Shown: in pieces, positions 53,924-61,807 of the stretch
Position numbering within the stretch: the stretch's first letter is position 1
How the letters are laid out: the number at the start of each line of letters is the position of its first letter
Assembly (NCBI RefSeq): GCF_012641265.1
Contig: NZ_JABAHZ010000001.1
Location: forward strand, 868,001-932,000
DNA length: 64,000 nt
From: Chitinophaga eiseniae
Lineage (GTDB): Bacteria; Bacteroidota; Bacteroidia; Chitinophagales; Chitinophagaceae
Direction: 5' to 3'
Position numbers and translations under genes: made by a program
The notes under the pieces: model-generated
Seen by the model: only the letters and a program-made list of their open reading frames with translations
The model's database searches: none
What the model was told of the DNA's origin: nothing

Positions 53924-54673
53924 ATGAAAAAACTGATTGTATTTGACCTCGATGGTACATTGGCCGAAAGCAAAGCGGCTATTGATCCTGAAATGAGTAC
54001 GTTGCTTTATTCCCTGTTACAGGTGGCCAGGGTAGCCATTATATCTGGCGGCGCCTGGCCACAGTTCCAGCAACAGGTGCTGGAACACTTACCAGACGAT
54101 GAACGGCTGCAAAGGTTATCCATCTTACCTACCTGCGGTACCCAATTTTATGAATATAACCGGGGATGGAATAAACGCTATTCAGAGGACCTCAGCACCG
54201 AAGAAAAGGCAAAGATTATCCAGGCGTTACAGGCCGTAGTGGCTACTCTTGGCTACCAACCGGCGCAACATTGGGGTGATACGATAGAAGACAGGGGCAG
54301 CCAGATTACCTTCTCTGCCCTGGGGCAGGAAGCGCCTTTAGAAGAAAAGAAAAAGTGGGATCCTGATTTCTCCAAAAGACAACAGATGAAAACATTACTG
54401 GAAAAAATGATCCCCGAATTTTCCATCAACCTGGGAGGCACTACCTCGGTAGACATCACCAAACCGGGCATAGATAAAGCTTACGGCATTCATAAACTAA
54501 GAGATATCCTGATTATCGGGTTAGCAGAAATGTTGTTTGCAGGCGATGCCATTTTCCCCGGCGGCAATGATTACCCGGCAAAAGAAACGGGCGTTGATTG
54601 TATCAAAGTACGCGATCCCGACGAGACAAAGCGTGTCATAGAAACGATCGTGGTTTGCTACACCGTTTTATGA
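53924..54673 (+). CDS. HAD-superfamily IIB sugar-phosphatase/phosphomannomutase-like protein
   Basis: 249 residues. Motif I is VFDLDGTLAES, motif II ISGG, and the IIB cap occupies residues 85-195 with GGTTSVDITKPGIDKAYGI, resembling the substrate-specificity segment of eukaryotic PMM2. Motif IV is FAGDAIFPGGND. It could be a hexose-phosphate phosphatase or mutase. It follows tkt closely, and its 3' end overlaps the convergent GH130 gene by 16 bases. Confidence 0.82.
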   Translation: MKKLIVFDLDGTLAESKAAIDPEMSTLLYSLLQVARVAIISGGAWPQFQQQVLEHLPDDERLQRLSILPTCGTQFYEYNRGWNKRYSEDLSTEEKAKIIQALQAVVATLGYQPAQHWGDTIEDRGSQITFSALGQEAPLEEKKKWDPDFSKRQQMKTLLEKMIPEFSINLGGTTSVDITKPGIDKAYGIHKLRDILIIGLAEMLFAGDAIFPGGNDYPAKETGVDCIKVRDPDETKRVIETIVVCYTVL

Positions 54674-55695
54674 GCCAGCAGTGCCTGCAGTATTTCCTGC
54701 AGACTTACCGCTCCAACGGCAATCACATCGTCTCCGGCGCCATAATAAATATAAAGGGTATCGTTGACCAGTACGGTACCTGTAGGAAAACAAACATTAT
54801 CCACATCTCCCCTGGTTTCCCATACCCGCTCGGGTACCAGTATAGGATGTGGCAGGCGCGCCCGCACTATCTGCGGATTATCCAGGTCCAGGAGGGCGGC
54901 GCATCCCACGTAGATAAAGCCTTTTGCGGTTTGCCGTACCCCGTGGTAAATCAGCAGCCATCCTTCCGGCGTTTCTACCGGGGGACATCCTCCTCCTACA
55001 TAGCTGCTTTCATGGGCATATTTAGGCGTTAACAGTAAGTGTTCATGGAAATGCAGGAAGTAATTTTTCCAGAAATCCGGGGTTAATTCGGAAATCTCAT
55101 TGACGGCTACCACCTGTATATCGGGTTTAATGCGATGCAGGAAATGCAGTTTACCTTTTATTCTCCTCGGGAAAAAGATAACATCCTTATCCCACAAACG
55201 GGCGCTGTTGCTGTTGAATAAATTATATTTTTCATCGAGCGGGGCATGCGTGGAAGCCAGTTGGATAAACGTTTTCAGTTCCATTTCTGCTACGATCAGC
55301 CCCTCCTTTTTAAACCGCCGGCCATCTTTAGAGGTAGCCAATGCACCGCAGGCATTAACACCATCGTAAGCAGTATAGGTAAGATAATACAGGCCATCAA
55401 TTTTTACCACCCGCGGATCTTCCATGCCTTTGGCTTCAAAACTATGCTCAGGAAAAAGAATGGGCGATGTGAGCCGTTCGGCCACGGTGAGAGGATCGCT
55501 CAGGGCGCAAAAGCCAATGGAAGAATGGTTACCTCGCCGGACTGCCCGGTAATAAAACAGGATTTGGCCTCCATCTTTGATCGTAGCAGGATTTAATACG
55601 CCTTCGTTTTCAAAATCCAGGGCAGTTTGCCTTAAAATAACTCCGTCTTTTTTGATCCGTATCATGCGGGCAAGGTTTGTTGTTAGCATATTCAT
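54658..55695 (-). CDS. GH130-family mannoside phosphorylase
   Basis: 345 residues, a five-bladed beta-propeller. The proton-donor Asp is in AKGMEDPRVVKIDGLYYLTY (split) near residue 95, with FYYRAVRRGNHSSIG upstream and VGGGCPPVETPEGWLLIYHG downstream binding phosphate and sugar. GH130 enzymes phosphorolyse beta-mannosides, releasing mannose-1-phosphate. The start could also be the ATG at 55665 (MIRIKKDG). The nearby PMM-like HAD protein could handle the product. Confidence 0.88.
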   Translation of the reverse strand: MNMLTTNLARMIRIKKDGVILRQTALDFENEGVLNPATIKDGGQILFYYRAVRRGNHSSIGFCALSDPLTVAERLTSPILFPEHSFEAKGMEDPRVVKIDGLYYLTYTAYDGVNACGALATSKDGRRFKKEGLIVAEMELKTFIQLASTHAPLDEKYNLFNSNSARLWDKDVIFFPRRIKGKLHFLHRIKPDIQVVAVNEISELTPDFWKNYFLHFHEHLLLTPKYAHESSYVGGGCPPVETPEGWLLIYHGVRQTAKGFIYVGCAALLDLDNPQIVRARLPHPILVPERVWETRGDVDNVCFPTGTVLVNDTLYIYYGAGDDVIAVGAVSLQEILQALLAHKTV

Positions 55696-55833
55696 CTAAC
55701 AAAAACAGGCTCATAATGTTTTTTTGTATGCGGAGGCGATTTAATTATAAATTAAACACATATGACTATTAAAATATTTATTAATGTTTTATAATCAATT
55801 AATAGTGATTATAACATTGAGATGAGGGCGCAT

Positions 55834-55873
55834 AAAAAAAGGACGAACCGATTTAACTCGTGTTCGTCCTTTT
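55834..55873 (-). terminator. Terminator after the downstream tRNA-Arg
   Basis: AAAGGACGAAC and GTTCGTCCTTT stem with seven T on the minus strand. Confidence 0.85.
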
Positions 55874-55875
55874 GT

Positions 55876-55952
55876 TGGTGACTCCGTCTGGATTCAAACC
55901 AGAAACCTTTTGATTCGTAGTCAAATGCTCTATTCAGTTGAGCTACGGAGCC
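55876..55952 (-). tRNA. tRNA-Arg(ACG), copy 1, with encoded CCA
   Basis: A minus-strand cloverleaf: acceptor GGCTCCG/CGGAGTC (one G-U), D-arm GCTC/GAGC, anticodon stem TTTGA/TCAAA with loop CTACGAA (anticodon ACG), T-stem TCTGG/CCAGA. Discriminator A and CCA are encoded. The D-loop has G18-A19 and the T-loop reads TTTGAAT, so the normal G19-C56 pair is A19-U56. It has its own promoter (TTTG, 20 bases, TATCTTCG at 56001-55970) and terminator. Confidence 0.93.
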
Positions 55953-55969
55953 GTTCCCTGTTGGGATAG

Positions 55970-56001
55970 CGAAGATACGCCATTATTTTATTTCTAACAA
56001 A
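55970..56001 (-). promoter_or_regulatory. Promoter of tRNA-Arg copy 1
   Basis: TTTG (56001-55998), 20 bases, TATCTTCG (55977-55970), about 18 bases before the tRNA 5' end. Confidence 0.6.
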
Positions 56002-56056
56002 TTATTTTTCAATAATTTATACCTGACAGCTTTTCTTCAGATATTTTATTTTGATA

Positions 56057-56089
56057 GAAAATGCTGCAACCGGCTGTTGCAGCATTTTC
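56057..56089 (-). terminator. Terminator between the two tRNA-Arg genes
   Basis: A perfect 14-bp stem (56057-56070 with 56076-56089) and five-base loop, 9 bases after the 3' end of copy 2. Confidence 0.75.
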
Positions 56090-56097
56090 ATTTTTTG

Positions 56098-56171
56098 TGA
56101 CCTCATCTGGATTCAAACCAGAAACCTTTTGATTCGTAGTCAAATGCTCTATTCAGTTGAGCTATGAAGCC
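56098..56171 (-). tRNA. tRNA-Arg(ACG), copy 2, acceptor-stem variant without encoded CCA
   Basis: Positions 8-65 are identical to copy 1, including the ACG anticodon and the A19-U56 substitution. The acceptor stem is GGCTTCA/TGAGGTC, changed at several positions but still paired using G-U. The 3' end reads A-CAA, so CCA must be added. The stem still folds, so it is probably functional rather than a pseudogene. Confidence 0.85.
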
Positions 56172-56189
56172 ATTCCCGTTTTGGGATTG

Positions 56190-56220
56190 CAAATGTAGAA
56201 CTTGTTTTTTATTTATCAAA
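56190..56220 (-). promoter_or_regulatory. Consensus promoter of tRNA-Arg copy 2
   Basis: TTTG (56220-56217), exactly 19 bases, TACATTTG (56197-56190): the best promoter match in the window, about 19 bases before the tRNA. Confidence 0.75.
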
Positions 56221-56309
56221 AAAAATGTCATCTTTTTTTATGACACTATCGTCAACGGCTATACGGATACGCTGCCCCGGTAAGGGGACAGCGCATCATG
56301 GTTGGTTGT

Positions 56310-57932
56310 TTATGCTACAGTAACGTATGTTTCTTTTCTCTGGTAGAGCATTTCTTTTTCGCCATACAGGCGTTCGGAGATAATGCCTTTTTCCCGGCTC
56401 CATGCAATGAGTTGATCCGACTGTATAATGGGATTGGAGGCAGCGGTATACTTGATACTACTGATAAACTCCAGCCACGGCTCCATTCCCATGGCATATA
56501 CGTACACTTCCCGGGGGTGAAAGATATTGACCAATGCCATTCCTTTTTCGCAATCGGATCCTGCCAGGCGGCGGCTATGATCAAATTCCCGGCTTATTTT
56601 CTTCGTCATCAGCGGGCCATAGAGCCAGGTAAGCGGCGCGCCATCGCATTCCATCCCAAGAAACATGACATCTACATCGCCGATAGCGCGTTGAATATGC
56701 TGGTAGAGGGCCGACTCAATAATCCTGGAATCGGCCAGGAACAAGAGTTTGAAAGCGCCTATTTTAACCAGGTAGCAGGACTTGGTGAGAATATTCAGGT
56801 CGCTATGCTCACCTGTGAATGGCAGGCCGGTAATCGTTGCATCGGCGAAGGGAATTGTTTCCATTTCGTCGATTGCCATTACCTGCCGGAAGCCGGCATG
56901 CTGGAACATGAGCCGCAGGTCTGGATCTTCGAGGCTACCGCTATTAGTACGGGGCACAATCAGGTGTTTTATTTTATGCCGCAACGGTAAGAGCGTTTCA
57001 AATAAAATATGATCCTGGTGATTATGGGTAATCAGCACATAGTCGATAACATCGGGCAGATCTACATCAGAAAAATGTTCCACATCCGAATGATAGCCAT
57101 AGTAGCTGATGAGCGGGTCTACCAGGATGCTAACATCTTTCGTTTCCACCAATATACAGGCATGACCGAAGTAGCGCATCCGGATTTTGTCGCCGGTATA
57201 ACGCTGGTAAGGCGGCGGGGCTTCCGTTGTAAAGAAGGTATTGAACAGGGTTTCCTGTTGTGCTGTTATGCTCAGCAAGGCTTTGATCTCAGCGGGATCG
57301 CGGGGCTCCCGCTTCATCCTTGCCAATGCATCGATCCCGGGATGATCGAATGAAAGCGGCAATTGCAGCACATGATCCTCCTCCAGCCGGGGAGTGCTGA
57401 GGCAAAACGGGCGGTGATCGTTGTCGGTAATCCACAGCGCGATGCTCTGCCCTTTGCGGTTATAGTATTCGCTGGTATACAGTAATGATTCAAAAAAACG
57501 GAAGTCGGCATTATTATTACGATCGTAAAAAAGTTCCACATATCCTTTGAGCAGGTCGGGCACTTGCTGATATAATGGCTCCAGTCCGGCGCCTATGGCG
57601 GTTGTAGCCAGGAGGGTATCCAGTTCTTTTACGGCGGCGGCAAAGCGGATCATATGGTCCTGTTCCGCGCAGGTATGTTCATACAAACGCCTGACTTCTT
57701 CCAGGCGGTTGACTGTTACATCCATGAAAGGGCCTCCTTTCATTTTGGGATTGCGTACTGCTTCCGCATGAATGACCGGCGCTTTCAGGTAAGATTCCAT
57801 AATTGTCAGATGCCGGCCGGCGATATTCATTGCCGCCGTGGCCGGAGATAACAGGTGGCTCCAGGCATACCATCTATCTACCAATGGTTCTATAACCACA
57901 TTGGGCTTGAGGTATAATTTTTTCCCAGTCAT
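56310..57932 (-). CDS. CmlA-like diiron beta-hydroxylase with metallo-beta-lactamase fold
   Basis: 540 residues. A 240-residue N-terminal domain precedes an MBL domain: GHACILVE near 256, HNHQDH at 303-308, GEHSDLN with His376 and LADSRI with Asp401. Total length and the order N-domain plus MBL match CmlA (about 530 residues), the oxygen-using diiron enzyme that hydroxylates the beta-carbon of an amino acid carried on an NRPS. Neighbouring acyl-AMP ligase-carrier, PPTase and exporter genes make that role likely. A plain MBL hydrolase remains possible. Confidence 0.72.
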   Translation of the reverse strand: MTGKKLYLKPNVVIEPLVDRWYAWSHLLSPATAAMNIAGRHLTIMESYLKAPVIHAEAVRNPKMKGGPFMDVTVNRLEEVRRLYEHTCAEQDHMIRFAAAVKELDTLLATTAIGAGLEPLYQQVPDLLKGYVELFYDRNNNADFRFFESLLYTSEYYNRKGQSIALWITDNDHRPFCLSTPRLEEDHVLQLPLSFDHPGIDALARMKREPRDPAEIKALLSITAQQETLFNTFFTTEAPPPYQRYTGDKIRMRYFGHACILVETKDVSILVDPLISYYGYHSDVEHFSDVDLPDVIDYVLITHNHQDHILFETLLPLRHKIKHLIVPRTNSGSLEDPDLRLMFQHAGFRQVMAIDEMETIPFADATITGLPFTGEHSDLNILTKSCYLVKIGAFKLLFLADSRIIESALYQHIQRAIGDVDVMFLGMECDGAPLTWLYGPLMTKKISREFDHSRRLAGSDCEKGMALVNIFHPREVYVYAMGMEPWLEFISSIKYTAASNPIIQSDQLIAWSREKGIISERLYGEKEMLYQRKETYVTVA

Positions 57933-58393
57933 ACTTCAGATGTTTTTATATAGAAGGATATTTTATTTTCGGTGGGAGGTAAAATTTCTCCGCTAACGGC
58001 ATCGAATATGTGTTTGATTTTTTATTCAACTATCCTTATATTGCATTATACAATAGCTTAATGCTACCGTATGCGAACCAGAAATTATTTTTTCCCTTAA
58101 AAAATCATCGTTATGGTTATCCCATAAAAGACTATCCGTGACTTGTTTGCTGTCTATAATTCTAAATCGGAGAGATACTACCCTATAATTCAGTTATGTG
58201 CGTTAACAACTGTCATCCAGGAGATTCAAGCATCACGTGATCCCTGTCTATGCCAGGCCAATATGATAGGCGAAATTCACTGCCCTTACAGCATTAAACG
58301 ATAGTAGTCAGATGTTATGATGTTTTCAATAATAGTGTGATACCCTTTTTACATCTGCCGGATTAACCACCCGGCGGGCATTTGTTAATTAAT
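57933..58393. other. AT-rich regulatory gap between the hydroxylase and the LuxR-type gene
   Basis: About 460 bases without a credible gene. It contains a perfect palindrome ATCACGTGAT (58232-58241) and a GCCGG/CCGGC hairpin (58357-58376) shortly before the LuxR-type start. No TAnnTTTG box was found, so expression may need an activator. Confidence 0.5.
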
Positions 58394-59104
58394 ATGATAG
58401 CTGAACGCCCAATCCAATCCATTGACGTAAATGATAACGCCATGCAAACAGCTCCAGGTGACATCCTTTTATGCATTGTAGATGAACACAAAATTATCCG
58501 GAACGCTCTTGCCAGCTTATTTTCGAAGCATCATCACATACGGGAACTGATAGAAGTGGAAACCGAGCACGAGCTGATGGAGCAGCTATATAAGGGCAAA
58601 CAAATGAATGTAATTCTGTTTCACTGGTCGAAACCCGATAAAGAAAAGAAAGCCTGTTTACGCACTATACACCAGCAATATCCTTTTATTCGTGTATTGA
58701 CGATGTCGCAACATTTTACCCCGGAAGTTATCAATTCCCTGCTCGACCTGGGCGTATGTGGTTTCTTCACCAAAAATACCGACAGCACCGAATTGCTCGA
58801 GGCGATCAGCCAGGTAGCTGTTCGTGGATTGTACCACAACAAACTCGTTGCGGATGCCCTTTACTGGCGTGCGGCCCAAATAGCCCATCATGGCCCGGAA
58901 ACGGGTAAAACCCCTCCCCTTACTCCCAACCAGGAAAAAGTGCTTCATTTACTGTGGCAGGAAAAAAGCACCCAGGAAATCGCGGCGGAGATATTTGTCA
59001 GTATCAGCGCGGTAGAAAAGATAAAGCAACAACTGAAAGAGATGACAGGCGCCAAAAATACGATCGGCCTGATTAAGTACGCCCTAAAAAACAGTATTAT
59101 CTGA
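58394..59104 (+). CDS. NarL/LuxR-type regulator with degenerate receiver domain
   Basis: 236 residues. The receiver (residues 25-140) keeps the acidic pair IVDEH and the Lys in GFFTKNT, but the phosphoacceptor site reads NVILFHWSKPD, with His where Asp is expected. The C-terminal LuxR helix-turn-helix is LTPNQEKVLHLLWQEKSTQE and IFVSISAVEKIKQQLKE. It is probably phosphorylation-independent. The ATG at 58394 is used; the TTG 12 bases earlier is less likely. It ends seven bases before the convergent ligase gene, inside the putative biosynthetic cluster. Confidence 0.88.
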   Translation: MIAERPIQSIDVNDNAMQTAPGDILLCIVDEHKIIRNALASLFSKHHHIRELIEVETEHELMEQLYKGKQMNVILFHWSKPDKEKKACLRTIHQQYPFIRVLTMSQHFTPEVINSLLDLGVCGFFTKNTDSTELLEAISQVAVRGLYHNKLVADALYWRAAQIAHHGPETGKTPPLTPNQEKVLHLLWQEKSTQEIAAEIFVSISAVEKIKQQLKEMTGAKNTIGLIKYALKNSII

Positions 59105-59110
59105 TCATTC

Positions 59111-61123
59111 CTATTGCCGTTTTATTTTCATTCTTTGCCTGGCTTCTTCCAGGATCGCTTTCCTGTCCATTTTTTTGTCGTCTGCTGCCCCTGCCTGGCC
59201 CTCGCGGATATAGCGGCCCAACGCTTTCACATTGGGATAACGATAAAATACTGTTTCATCCAGCACGATATTGCAATCCATTTCCAACATGCCCCTGATT
59301 GTTTTTATTGTGAGCGATGTACAGCCCAGGTCAAAGAAATTATCTTTTATATTCAGCGTTCCTTCCAGCTGCAACGCTTTTGCGCATACTTTGGCAAGTG
59401 TTTGTTCTATTGCTGTAACCGGCACTCCTTCACCGGCGGGTTCCAGATCACTGAGGGCTTCGGCCAGTTTGGTCAGCGCTTCCTGGTGCAGGCCGGCCAG
59501 GTAGTCTTCCCGGAGCTTGAACCGCTGTACCTTACCGCTGGTCGTTTTCGGAATTTGTTTTACCGGTATCACCCGGCTCACCTTCACCCCTGTCCTGGTA
59601 CTGACATGGCGTCTCAGTGAGTTCATCAGTGCGATAAAAGGCTGCATTTTCCCTTCGTAGGCCACGAAGAAAAAAACTTCATCTGTATGTAATACATTGT
59701 TGTGAATGCCACAGGCCACTGCTGCGCGGTCTTTCGTCCACTCCAGTTCCGCCGCCACCATATCAAGGTCGTTGGGATAGAAATTCTGCCCTTGTATAAT
59801 AATCATTTCCTTATGGCGTCCGGTGATAGTCAGTCTCCCGTCCTGCATAAAGCCCAGGTCACCGGTATTGAGCCAGCCGTCATCCTGCGTTATCTGCCGG
59901 CGACTTTCCGGCAGGTTATAATATCCGCCGGTTACTGCCACGCCTTTTATTTTTATCAATCCGATGGTGTTATCGGGAAGTACAGCGCCTTCCGTGTTCA
60001 TGATGCATACCGCCGTTGCAGTAGCGCAGGCGCCCAGATCTACGAATGATACAGACTGTGTGTCATCGTCGGTTGCATATACTACGTTGTCGCCTATATT
60101 AAGATGATCTCTCAGCAGCCGGTGCATTTGTATAGGCCCTTGTGAAGCCTGCGCAGCTACCCCCAGGGTGGCTTCTGCCAGTCCATAGGCCGGCCGTATT
60201 ACATGAGGAGGCAATCCTGCCGGCGCGAGCGCTGCCTGAAAGCGCTGACAAACTTCTATCGAAATGGGTTCTGCGCTATTCAGCAATATCCGCACACTTT
60301 GCAGTGCATCCGGGGACAGCACCGCTGGCAGCTCCGTTTCCGATACATACTTATAGCCGAAGTTAGGGGAACCACTAACAGTTACCCGGTGCCTGGCCAT
60401 ACTCTCCACCCAGAGCGCAGGATAGGTCAGGAAGAGTATCGGCGGAATCAGGTAGTGCGACGCATGCAGGTAAAGCGGCAGCATATGGAAAAAGAGCATT
60501 CCCATGTCGTGGGTCAGCGGCATCCATCCCATAAAGCGGTCTTCCTTCCTGAGCCCGAAGCAACGGGCCATATCCACCAGGTTTTGCAGGATACCTTCAT
60601 GGGTATTCATGACGCCCTTTGGAACACCGGTAGAACCGGAAGAGAACTGTAAGAACGCAATTTGTTCCGGCAGCACAGACACCGGCGCGGCTGTTGGTCC
60701 TGAAATGTCCGTTGGCTTCAACACCAATATCCGCTCTTTTACCGGGTGACTGGCCACCACTTGCTCCATGCGGGAGGCGTAATCCGGAAAGTCGGTGGCC
60801 AGGTAAGGATGTGAGAGTGATCTCCAGATGTTGGCAATCTTCATGACCACCGTTTCCCCGACACCAAAGGTAACGGGCACCGGGATGATGCCACCTATTA
60901 CACAAGCCCAGAAGATCTTTATAAAGTAAATATCTGACTGAAACTGCAAAATCAACTCATTACCAGGTTGCAGGCCGGCCTGTTGCAAACGCGATAAGAG
61001 GCAGCGGGCATCCTGGTACAATTGGCGGTAGGAAAGCTGTTCCTCTTCTCCTTTGCCGGTTATCAGGGTAAGCTGCCGGTCTGTTGCGGCGGCAGCCATC
61101 AGCATGTCAATAAGATTTTTCAC
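59111..61123 (-). CDS. Acyl-AMP ligase fused to an acyl/peptidyl carrier protein
   Basis: 670 residues from a GTG start (ATG 61105 is the alternative). The adenylation domain has LQFSSGSTGVPKGVMNTH near residue 165, RPAYGLAEATLG near 310, GWLNTGDLGF near 415 and KTTSGKVQRFKLRED near 540. A carrier domain follows, with the phosphopantetheine Ser603 in FFDLGCTSLTIK. The C-terminal tail is basic (ILEEARQRMKIKRQ) and looks like a docking segment. The layout fits fatty-acyl-AMP ligases that start lipopeptides. It lies 12 bases downstream of the PPTase gene. Confidence 0.88.
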   Translation of the reverse strand: MKNLIDMLMAAAATDRQLTLITGKGEEEQLSYRQLYQDARCLLSRLQQAGLQPGNELILQFQSDIYFIKIFWACVIGGIIPVPVTFGVGETVVMKIANIWRSLSHPYLATDFPDYASRMEQVVASHPVKERILVLKPTDISGPTAAPVSVLPEQIAFLQFSSGSTGVPKGVMNTHEGILQNLVDMARCFGLRKEDRFMGWMPLTHDMGMLFFHMLPLYLHASHYLIPPILFLTYPALWVESMARHRVTVSGSPNFGYKYVSETELPAVLSPDALQSVRILLNSAEPISIEVCQRFQAALAPAGLPPHVIRPAYGLAEATLGVAAQASQGPIQMHRLLRDHLNIGDNVVYATDDDTQSVSFVDLGACATATAVCIMNTEGAVLPDNTIGLIKIKGVAVTGGYYNLPESRRQITQDDGWLNTGDLGFMQDGRLTITGRHKEMIIIQGQNFYPNDLDMVAAELEWTKDRAAVACGIHNNVLHTDEVFFFVAYEGKMQPFIALMNSLRRHVSTRTGVKVSRVIPVKQIPKTTSGKVQRFKLREDYLAGLHQEALTKLAEALSDLEPAGEGVPVTAIEQTLAKVCAKALQLEGTLNIKDNFFDLGCTSLTIKTIRGMLEMDCNIVLDETVFYRYPNVKALGRYIREGQAGAADDKKMDRKAILEEARQRMKIKRQ

Positions 61124-61135
61124 GAATAATGTAGC

Positions 61136-61804
61136 TTAAGCGGTTAATACATCGAAAAATATCTCCTGTACCTGTATTTCATTTTCAAGGACCGGGCAAG
61201 CGGTGGCCAGGTGGCAAACAACCTCGTTGCCCAGGTTCAATTCCGACAGGTACCATTTTTCCTCTTCTATGATAACACTGTTGGTATGGACGGCAATCGC
61301 ATTCATCGGTAAATGCAATCCTTTACCGTTGGCCTTCAGGAGGGCCTCTTTACGGGTCCAGTGATAAAAAAAAGACCGGTATATATCGGGAGCAGCCTGT
61401 ATTGCCTGCCATTCCGTTTCCTGCATCTGGGGCGCCAGGTACGATAGCTCCACCGGTTGTATCACTTCTACGTCTACGCCTATACGCCCATGGGTGCTCA
61501 CGGCGCATACGACTACGTTGCCGGAATGAGAGATGTTAAAATCGACCGGAACATTTTCTAAGAAAGGCTTCCGGAAACGGCTATACGTTAACTGCTCCAG
61601 TATATCCGTTGCCGTAGGGTGTATTTTCATCAGCTCCCGGCGCAACAGGATCTTCCCCAGCATGCCTGCCTGGGCATCCTGCCAGCGATGGAACTGTTCT
61701 ATTTTTTCCTGCTCGTAAACAGGCAACAACGACATTCCATTGTCGAAAAGGTGCGCCGGCATTGGGGCCTGGCGGTCGAAATACAGATAGCTAACAGATA
61801 GCAT
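61136..61804 (-). CDS. 4'-phosphopantetheinyl transferase, Sfp type
   Basis: 222 residues with the three PPTase motifs: FNISHSGNVVVCA near residue 92, GRIGVDVEVI near 108 and FFYHWTRKEALLKANGKGL near 145 (Mg-binding Asp, Glu and the W-x-x-K-E-A-x-x-K helix). It loads phosphopantetheine onto carrier proteins such as the one in the next gene. It begins three bases after the exporter stop. Confidence 0.93.
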   Translation of the reverse strand: MLSVSYLYFDRQAPMPAHLFDNGMSLLPVYEQEKIEQFHRWQDAQAGMLGKILLRRELMKIHPTATDILEQLTYSRFRKPFLENVPVDFNISHSGNVVVCAVSTHGRIGVDVEVIQPVELSYLAPQMQETEWQAIQAAPDIYRSFFYHWTRKEALLKANGKGLHLPMNAIAVHTNSVIIEEEKWYLSELNLGNEVVCHLATACPVLENEIQVQEIFFDVLTA

Positions 61805-61807
61805 GTG

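Noticed and set aside
56098..56171. Copy 2 of tRNA-Arg as a pseudogene
   Set aside because: All stems still pair, the anticodon arm is intact, and a consensus promoter and terminator flank it.
58232..58241. ATCACGTGAT as a specific autoinducer-type lux box
   Set aside because: It is too short (10 bp against about 20 bp), and the regulator lacks an autoinducer-binding domain; kept only as a possible site.
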